Source of the DNA: Takakia lepidozioides | Lineage: Eukaryota > Streptophyta > Takakiopsida > Takakiales > Takakiaceae | Assembly (NCBI GenBank): GCA_030704615.1 | Contig: CM060733.1 | Location: forward strand, 46,068,001-46,128,000 | Direction: 5' to 3' | DNA length: 60,000 nt | In this document: piece after piece, positions 52,321 to 60,000 of the stretch | Numbering within the stretch: the stretch's first letter is position 1 | Layout: each line of letters starts with the position of its first letter | The notes under the pieces: generated by a model | Database searches by the model: none | Told to the model about the DNA's origin: nothing | What the model saw: the letters and a program-made list of their open reading frames with translations, nothing else | Made by a program: the position numbers and the translations under genes

Positions 52321-52746
52321 AAGTGATCCCCTCCTTGTTGCTGCTCTGCCTAATCTATCTGCAAGTTGTTCTAACCGCCTAACTAACTAATTGCCACCCA
52401 AGAAGTAACACGTTGCCTCTGGCAGATGTCGTTCCCACACAGTCGTTCTCTGCCAATGATAACCGTTCCCTATGTACGCTGTGACGGCTGTGCCAAGCTG
52501 TGTCGGGCTGTGTTGGGCTGTGACTGGCTGTCTCGGACTGTGTGAAGCTGTGTCGGGATGTGTCGGGCTGTGACTGGCTGTGTCGGACTGTGTGAAGCTG
52601 TGTAATGCTATGACTGACAATATAAGCCTGTCTACCACCCCCAAGGCCTGTGCTGGTCCAAGTCTACCATCCGTAAGTCTGTGCAAAAATTAAGGGTACC
52701 CCATAGAACCCGTAAAAGTGTCTAAGTCCCAGACAACAATCTAACA
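52321..52746 (-). repeat. Third LTR fragment of the same family
   Basis: Starts TGTTAGATTGTTGTCTGGGA at 52746 and runs with the family LTR through a GGCTGTG minisatellite (52490-52620) and TTAGGCAGAGCAGCAAC to 52321, where the complete start of the copy 2 LTR interrupts it. So copy 2 inserted into an older LTR of its own family. The rest of the older element is not found nearby, though the 36686-36875 fragment has the right strand. Confidence 0.83.
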
Positions 52747-54925
52747 TCATGCTCCAGGCAGATACGGCCAATCTGGACTCTACGGCAAACACACTCAATA
52801 CGTTCTGCTTGGCCTCTGGGTTCAAAGTGAACTGGAACAAGACTTCAGCACTCTTGGTGGGTGACCTCATGGCTACAACCTTAGACCCAGTGCCAACTTG
52901 GGGCTTCCAACATGGCCTCAAATGGCTTCAGCCAGGTGAATCTACAAAATTGCTAGGATACACCTTTGGCATTGGCCTATCGGACGATCAGAGATTTGCC
53001 CCAATCCTAGCCAATCTTAAGCGCCAGCTTTCATTTTGGGGTTCTAAACATCTGACCATCTCAGGAAGAGCTCTTATAGCCAAACAAATCTTGGAGGCAG
53101 GAATCTGGTACTTTGCCTCTTCTTGGAGACCGGACACCAAGCATATCAGGGAGATCACCCACCTTCTAAGGAACTTCATATGGGGTGTGCAAAAAGCTGG
53201 GTAGGGGAAAAGGCCACAAGTAGCTTGGAAACAAATCTATATGCCCAAAAAACTAGGAGGATTAGGGGTCTTGGATCCTGAAACCCAAATAACGGCTCTC
53301 TTGGGGAAATGGATTCCTCGCTTTCTTGGTCCAAAAGGGGGATGGTGGAAGTTCCTTGTGGCCCCACACATTATGCAGGCTTCGCCCCTCAAAAAGGCCA
53401 AATGGAACCCCTCCTTCAGATGGGCGACACAAGGGTTTAAACACAAGATGGCAGGGTCCCCGCTCTGGCAAACCATATGGAGAGGCTGGGACAAACTGAG
53501 GAAATTCCTGGAAAAGGCAGACCCTACATCATTCTACGAAACCATTCGCCAAAGCCTCTTTCTCAATTCTAACTTTCCATCGGCTATCCAAAAGAAGGAG
53601 GCAAAACGATGGTCAGCCTGGGATCACCTTGGAATTTCCCAGATCAGTCATTTATGGGCAAATGGGGACTGGAAATCACTGGACACCATCGCCATAATGG
53701 TTGGTAAAGCGAGAGCCTCAAAGGCTTGGAAGAAATCAAACGATCCATCTCTCCCCAATGGCAAACCACCCTGCAGTTGGGATCGAAGTTGCCCCAGCAC
53801 AACCATTGGGCTCTGGCTATCTTCCGAGGCAGCCTCTCCATCTTCTTTGTACAAGAATCCACTGCCTCGCATCATGCCATCTTCCCCTTCTACATCGATC
53901 AGGGCTCAATGCTGCTTCAGCTCCTCTCAGATCAAATCATTCACATTCCTTGGACCCCCCTAACCCCGGTCAGAATCTTTGGATGGAGTCTTCCTTCCAA
54001 GGAGATGAACCCTATCCCGCCACCCTTGGAAACCACCGCCGAATGGCTGCAGGCTAATACATTCTTCTGGGTCCTAGCCAGACCTCTGACTGAGCTTCCC
54101 TGGATTTGGGTGAATGGTCATGGAGCTGTCCCAGTGGTCCCCACCCATTCTTCACCTACTCTACAAAACATGATACAAAGCCCTATTGAACGCCAAGCCA
54201 TTACAATCTAAGTGGGACACAAGGTGGCACCACCACGGATTTCTTAACGAGAAATGGACAATCATCTGGGGATATGTCTGGATCAAGACACGTCCAGCCA
54301 AGGTGGCGACCCTCCTCTGGCAGATTGCTAATAGGGTACTGAAAGTGGGGGAGTGGCTTCAATTCCATTCCTCGCTCCTCTGCGCATGCTGCCCTTTGGG
54401 TATTTTGGAAACCATAGAGCATGCGCTTCTAGGATGCCTTGCCCCCCGTACCATCTGGCCTCTTGTTAAGGAATTTTATAGCCACTGGAGCCCCATGCCT
54501 CTATCAGTTACTGACATCCTCCTCAATTACAACCCTCAATCCAAACAAAAATCTCTCCCATGCCCTGTATTCGAAGCCCTTAGAGGATCCGTCCTATGGC
54601 ACCTGTGGAAAGCCAGATGCACCAAAACCTTTGGAAACACTACCTCAATATCTGCATTCATGGCACTCATCTTCTATGATTTGGGTATTGAATCCCGTAA
54701 GGCCTGGGATTAACTTTGTGCAGACATCCAACGCAATTCAAGAGGAGCGGAGGCCATCTACGAGGCATTCAGGAACACCTGGGCGCGTCACGACCTCATC
54801 TGTGTCACCTCCTCGGAGGACTCCTGCACCTGGCTAGAGCTTCCACCCTTACAATGGCGAAACATGCGCTTGATAATCCACAGCTTCCCCGGAATTCGAC
54901 CGGGAGGTTAACTGGAAACACATAA
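52747..54925 (+). pseudogene. L1-type LINE ORF2, C-terminal half
   Basis: Begins within the residues after the RT active site (MLQADTANLDSTANTLNTFC, SGFKVNWNKTSALLVGD), then HLTISGRALIAKQILEAGIW, PKKLGGLGVLDPETQITALL and IWRGWDKLRKFLEKADP, with stops or shifts at about 53202 and 53750. The last part (54186-54713) is the zinc-binding domain found after plant L1 RT: WDTRWHHHGFLNEKWTIIWG, TLLWQIANRVLKVGEWLQF and CACCPLGILETIEHALLGC. A shifted tail (RNTWARHDLICVTSSEDSCT) runs to about 54905. The 5' half including the catalytic RT part is missing; the third LTR of the gypsy family abuts it directly. Confidence 0.85.
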
Positions 54926-56644
54926 AATCCACAACGACAGCTTCTAGGCTCAATTACCGTTGAACAATAATTAGCCTGTGGGATTCGTTGGTTGCTAATC
55001 CCTAGGATACTTCCTGATCGGATTGGCCTACTTATATCCCAACTCTACTATTAATGGACTGATCGCTTTAGGCAGTTGGTCGCCACAGTTGTCTTGCTAC
55101 ATGGCATGGTCAAAGGAGTCGCTCTCCGGCTAAGTTCTCCATCCACTGATCATGGTGAGTGTGCCAAGGGGTTTTAATTTTTTCCCCCAAATACCCCTAA
55201 GCCCCCCAAAATATTTTATAATAAAGTTAACCAGGGCATTATCCCCCTGTTAACCTAAAAAAAACAAAAAAACATGAGAAGGTTTTTTCTGGAATTTTTA
55301 GGCATTAGTCACTTTGGTCCCATAATTTCCGTGCTAATTCCCGAAACGCGTTAGGCACTTTCAGTTTGAATTAATTATTAGTTCTGTTCATAACGGAATT
55401 TCGTACAAACAAAACCGTATGCCGAAAGGTGAAGCTGAGGTAACTTGGGAAGAGGAATGGAATACATGTGTGTGCTAGGAAAGCAGCGTGGACGTGGGCA
55501 TGACGACTGGAAGACACTGGTCCCTCATGAGAATTGAATCGAGATGCCTCAACAACAGACTGTTGGATTGCCAAAACATAGGTAAAAGTTCCATGATCAC
55601 ATCTCCCGCCCACCATCCCCCCGGCGGACTCCATTGAATACCAGTATATCAAGCAAGCGATATTTTGTGTTCAATTGATCTTCCATGCAAACACCTCCTC
55701 ACATGCACTGAAGCTAGTTCGTCGTTGGTGAATCAGTATAGACGGAATTCTTGCCAGGAGTGGATTTTAATGTACTGCATATGCTCACAGTACAAGAAGA
55801 CACGTATATATGTAAACTTCCTTAGGATACCACATTCCTTCACATTCACATCTCACTCCAATTTACCCAGGAGGGATGTGTATGATTGTGGAGACGCAAT
55901 TCTTTGGAGGTGCAATATTACAGACCCAACCCCTACACCTTACAGAAGAATCTAGAGCTCCAAAAGCATTGCTTAGTTATTACAAGCCATTTTGGGATTC
56001 CACGGCCTCCCAGGTAGGAAGAGAGCTACTTGTACATTTGAACATGCAGAATGATCACTAAGACACACAACCTGCTCATCAAGTTCTCAACAGTCAGTTC
56101 GCCTTTCATTAAAGGTCTGGACACGAATTGAGCCGACAACATCTACACATGTTCACGAGTCATAAACTGGACTGGCAAGCCCAAGAACCCCCATATGAAT
56201 CATGCATCGTACAACAATTACTAGGATAGGCAGCTGTGGACAAGGCTCAGGGGAAACCCAGGTGTAAATATCGAACATTTGCCGGAGACCTGAGAACTGG
56301 AAATCAGTTTTGCTTGATCTCTTTCAGACTACATGATCCTTCTTCTTCATAGACATCGGGTCAAATATGAAGACTGGCCAGTCCTTTTGGGCACCTGAAG
56401 CTGGCTGCACCGGTTTCAGAGAAACACATGAGATAGTGCAGTGTAGGATCACACGAACGAAGAGATCTCCAGGAATCGTCCGCCCTTTGACATAGATCTT
56501 TTCACGGCCTGCTTCAATATACGATCATACTTTTAAGAGAATTGCTGACTTCAGATCCGGACGATGAGCTGGGATTTGACAAACCAACTTCCTGTACAGA
56601 TCTCATCAACATGTGTACTAGCTTACATGAGCAAATGCCATGAA
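54926..56644. other. Intergenic, no recognised gene
   Basis: A/T-rich tracts at 55160-55300 (AAACAAAAAAACA and similar) may mark the 3' end of the L1-type LINE. No domain or spliced gene is recognised. The part from about 56250 to 56644 is probably the 3' untranslated and downstream region of the sterol desaturase gene. Confidence 0.45.
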
Positions 56645-58867
56645 TCAAACAGACTTCAGTTGTTTAGCTTTTACGTCACAAGGTTCACGGAGGGTTCCAA
56701 AGATCCAGTCCATGAAAACAGTATAGTGGCCATAGTTGTGGCGGTACGTGGTGTGGTGGATGGCGTGGAAGCCAGCCCCCATCACACCCCACACCCTGCC
56801 ATCGATGCAGTCGTGAATGTTGGTTGACCACACACCCTCCAAGAACAGCAGCAGCTCGTGTGTGAAAAAATGCATCGGCACCACAAACAGTACCAGCACA
56901 TGTGGCGCTGCCTGCAGGATTCCGTCCACCGGATGAAAGGCCAAGCCTGCGACCTCCAACAGTAAGTATATAAATGTTGCTAGATGCATCCTCCCATTCT
57001 TCCGAGGTCATCACGAGGACATTCGATTGAGCTTTGACGGATCCATCAAGCAAGAAGTCCGAATTGCTGAGTACCAAGTGAGTGACAGGGCACGGATGAT
57101 TGCACATATATGAAAACTAAAAACTGTACATAAATCTGTCTTCTCGTCTGGAACGAGGATATGAGCCATATGGTGGACTGATGTCTTACTCACTTACCTG
57201 CCTTCATCTGGAACCCTTTCCAACCAGAGGGCATCTCACATGTTGCCATAGCTCAAGAGTGAGCACAGGCACCCTTCACATGTGGCACAAGTTTAGAAAA
57301 TTAGTAGTTACCTCGACTAGTACCAGCTGATAACTTGAGGCTGACAATCGCAGTTCAGACGAGCAATACGGCAAACACTCAACCCATAGCATGTTCAGGA
57401 ATAGTAGGAAATCTCTGGCCAGCAGTCTGTGCCATTTTAGGTGCTCATGAATCCATGTGCAGAAACTGCTGGCAAACGAAAAGCTTAGTTTGGAGGGCCA
57501 ATGATGCTTGTGGCACCACATCAAGATTATTTCCATGCCCAAGAACTATGTTATGTACAGAAAGGTGCTTAGGAAGACTTTACAACAAATCCAGTCCGTG
57601 AACATCCCAGTGAACGTGCCAGTTCCAGACACTATGCGGATCACTCTGGATGTCATGCACATTGTGAGCTTCCGAGAAATCCCTCAATTTTTCTAAGAGC
57701 ATCAACTGTGCCCCCCAATGGGACACAGTAGAACCGCCGAGAAGGAACACGGAGACAAAAAAAACAAATGAATCAGAAGCCTGGCTGTAAGTAATAAAGT
57801 TGAGAGGGGCATAGAGAGAGAGAGAGAGAGAGAGAGCTCAGAAACCTGCAAAAGGTGACAGCGTGTCTTGTTTGTTGTATATATGATGAGTGGCATGAAG
57901 GTGCTTATAGAGTGGTTTGATGTCATGCAGCCCACGGTGCATCCAGTAGATGCCAAACTCCACCAAAGCTAAGTATGTGGCCACAAAGCCCAGGTAAGTA
58001 GGCCAGCCCACTGCGTCTACCCGCGAGTAACACCTCGTCCATCCTTGCTCCACCATATACTCCGACACTGTGGGCAGGACTATGTAGAATGGCATCGCCT
58101 GCATTGACACTCGGATCTGCAACATAATTGGCCCTGTCCCCGGAATGCCGCCTGAAAGCGATGCAAGAACAGAATGAGACCTAGCTAGCAGCCAATATAT
58201 CCGGGCAAGATTGCTCTATTAATCATAGAGTGGCAGGAGCAGCCTGAGGATGGCTATCTACCCATAAATTGCCATCTGTAGTAACAGGATGCTGGCATTC
58301 ACAACCCTTGAAAGATGGAACTACCAACTATGGACCTGTGTAGGAACCAAGTGCAAGAGGCCCTCAACTAACGAGCATACAGAGACTATGAATCTCAGCA
58401 TTTGAATGTTTAACTAAGTTTGTGTCCAGAATTTTTAGGTGGTGCCAGGTTTTCTATTGCTATCTGTCCGACTGACCTGCAGGGAAGAAGACATGCCATT
58501 TCCATCGATACACATAAAGGCACCACAACCCGCTAGACAGAAAGTAGACGGTTACACCTGCTACGTAGTTCCGCAACCATGTCTGAACAACGTGAGGTAT
58601 ACGCTCCCTCAGTCCTGAAGGCATCCATGGGCCCAGCACCAAATCGTTATACAGCTGTGTTTCTGCAAGGAACAGATGCAAATTCTGTGTGCTGCCAAAT
58701 CTCTTTACATGCCCAAGCAACGGTTTAAGGGAGATGAATGCATTGGGGACCTTCTCCACAACCGAATCATAAATGGGTGATCCACTGAAGCCCACTGATC
58801 CCGCTATCAAAGGCAGGACTGCCACGGTGCATACGATCAGGAGAAGAAGAAGGGACGGTGGTGCCAT
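56645..58867 (-). CDS. STE1: Delta7-sterol C5(6)-desaturase, three exons
   Basis: Membrane di-iron desaturase of the endoplasmic reticulum that introduces the C5 double bond in delta7-sterols on the route to phytosterols and brassinosteroids (plant STE1/DWF7, yeast ERG3). Exons: 58477-58867, 57846-58151 and 56645-56946; donors GTCAGT and GTTTCT, acceptors TTTCAG and GTCGCAG; both joins split a glycine codon and give an open 332-residue protein. The three histidine boxes are HRGLH (202-206), HATHH (216-220) and HAIHH (293-297). Family phrases include [45 protein letters not shown] and [17 protein letters not shown] chose the ATG at 58867 for its context (GCAATGGCA) and the hydrophobic leader [13 protein letters not shown]; an in-frame ATG at 58957 would add 30 residues. 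The N-terminus is about 55 residues longer than in typical plant homologues. No break is seen; probably functional. Confidence 0.93.
57813..57836. repeat. (AG)12 microsatellite in desaturase intron 2
   Basis: Uninterrupted AG repeat 10 bp inside intron 2 from the exon 2 donor (57846). On the gene strand it is a CT tract next to the donor. Confidence 0.9.
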
Positions 58868-59126
58868 TGCGGATGCCCGGCCTTCCCTCCAACAGGGAGA
58901 GACGTGTATGCACTTGCAGTTAGCGCCCATCGCAGACTCAACAACCTTCACAGTCATCGGACGAGTGTTATGCCTCTTCTCAGTTCAATGTTATTCGTCA
59001 GATTCAGGAGTCAGATATGACATTCTTACGGGCTACTAATTCAGAATTTCTCGGTATGATACGTTCATCCCTGTGGGCTCGCTAACTGTGTCTCCTCCAC
59101 CTAAATAACTCCAATCTAGTGTACAG
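58868..59126. promoter_or_regulatory. Short shared promoter between divergent genes
   Basis: Only about 260 bp separate the desaturase start (58867, minus) and the start of the neighbouring gene (59127, plus). Both 5' untranslated regions and core promoters must lie here or overlap the genes. I see no clear TATA box in either direction. Confidence 0.5.
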
Positions 59127-59288
59127 ATGGATGGAGGAGAGGCTCCTGATTTAGTGCCTCCTATCGCCAGGCAGCTCTTGCAGTCCAGAGCAGTCAGTGC
59201 AAACTCGGCTATGGCGAAGGATTTTCAGCCGCAATTGTCAAGGCAGCCGCCAGCCGAGCTTCCTCCCCAGCCTCCAAATGGCGGAAAG
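59127..59288 (+). CDS. First exon of an unidentified gene, partial
   Basis: Fifty-four codons, from MDGGEAPDLVPPIARQLLQS to PPQPPNGGK, ending at a canonical donor (AAAG then GTAAGT) in phase 0. The exon is rich in P, Q and A and looks disordered, as often found at the N-terminus of regulatory proteins; no family is recognised. The open frame past 59289 is intron. The downstream exons lie beyond the window or past 59950. Support comes from the splice site, reading phase and divergent placement next to a conserved gene. Confidence 0.6.
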
Positions 59289-60000
59289 GTAAGTGCACCT
59301 ACAATACAGCTGCCACAAGGACGTTTTGGTCATATTGTAACCGTGCTTTTGTTTTCACTCGGGCTACAATTCGGATATGCACTAACCGGAGTGAAGGCTG
59401 AGAATGAACAAAGATCTTCATTCAAGAAAGTGTCCATTGCCCTATTTACAGATCCAGTGTGTTTACTTGCTTTAAGTTGGTCTAGCTCATCATTGCCGAA
59501 TCTAAATACAATTCTCAAGTAGAGTGCAGATTAAACAGAGGTTGCAATTCTGCATCTGGTCCATGCCCATCGGAATCGCGCACTCAAGCATATCTGCAAT
59601 TCGGTTGCAGCCTGTAGGAGTTTGAATAAAAGCGAAGCCAGATTGATGGTTCTCTGTTCATCGAATTTGCACAGCCTGTAGGAGTTTTTAAATAGAAACG
59701 AAGCCAGATTGATGGTTCTCTGCCTCATAAAAGAATGAAATTGGGTTCGGGTTTATGCTCAAGTTCATGATCGATTGATCCTTTGCAAAAAGAATCGAAT
59801 TTCAATTTGAAATCTCTGCAGTCACGATCAGGCTTGGCGTTTGCGATCTGAACACATGACCGCAACTAGGTCAGGTCTTCTGCTCTTTCGGTACCTGGGT
59901 TAACGCACCGATGCCGCTCACCTTGAATGCTGTTAATTTCACCAGTTTAGTAAGTGTCCTTAGAATCTCCTGGCATATGCATCAGAGAATGTCAGCGCTC
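59289..60000 (+). other. Probable first intron of the divergent gene, with a 64 bp direct repeat
   Basis: No coding signal. AGCCTGTAGGAGTTTGAATA and AGCCTGTAGGAGTTTTTAAA, each followed by GAAGCCAGATTGATGGTTCT, occur at about 59609-59657 and 59673-59723, a period of 64 bp. Confidence 0.5.

Noticed and set aside
52749-52921. Small minus-strand ORF over the LINE start
   Set aside because: Shadow of the plus-strand LINE frame and the LTR fragment.
57276-57700. ORFs inside desaturase intron 2
   Set aside because: Short, on both strands, with no domain; the flanking exons join perfectly without them.
1-60000. tRNA, rRNA or CRISPR features
   Set aside because: No cloverleaf-like tRNA genes, conserved rRNA segments or spaced identical repeats were noticed by eye; a tRNA scan would be needed to be sure.

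Overview
This is a transposon-rich window of nuclear DNA from a land plant. Plant traits are intron-containing genes, pentatricopeptide (PPR) sequences of the plant PLS type, a CACTA transposase with the plant-type DUF4218 and DUF4216 regions, and a plant-like sterol C5-desaturase. The abundance of PPR relics and old non-chromovirus gypsy elements fits a seed-free vascular plant such as a fern, but that placement is inference.

Layout. 1-1690: broken Ty3/gypsy pol, minus strand. 1690-3450: two tandem-repeat fields. 3560-9710: decayed CACTA (En/Spm) element, with a broken tnp2-type transposase on plus, a divergent acidic/proline-rich gene on minus and subterminal repeats. 11335-36155: gypsy copy 1, plus strand, 5'-truncated but with polypurine tract and an intact 895 bp 3' LTR. 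Its pol is split at 13186/28667 by a 15.48 kb insertion flanked by the 7 bp duplication TGGGACA. The insertion is a minus-strand LINE with a 2A-like motif, endonuclease, reverse transcriptase, chromodomain, RNase H and CCHC knuckle, and it carries decayed PPR sequence at its 5' side. 36156-39600: mixed low-information DNA with an inverted LTR end, a PPR relic and an unrecognised lysine-rich ORF. 39715-41437: chromovirus pol fragment, minus. 41438-52320: gypsy copy 2, same family as copy 1, minus strand. It shows LTR, primer-binding site, a pre-gag ORF, gag, protease, RT, RNase H, integrase and the start of a third ORF, with internal duplications in LTR and gag and a MITE-like insertion in RT. 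52321-52746: a third LTR fragment of the family, abutting an older L1-type LINE (52747-54925).

The only clearly functional host genes lie at the right end: a three-exon sterol C5-desaturase (56645-58867, minus) and, divergent from it, the first exon of an unidentified gene (59127-59288, plus) that runs out of the window.

The two most unusual systems are (1) the LINE that combines a 2A-like peptide, chromodomain and RNase H and lies in one target-site duplication with PPR sequence, and (2) the gypsy family that carries one ORF before gag and a large CCHC/coiled-coil ORF after pol, with a roughly 10 bp minisatellite in both the LTR and the pol/ORF3 boundary.
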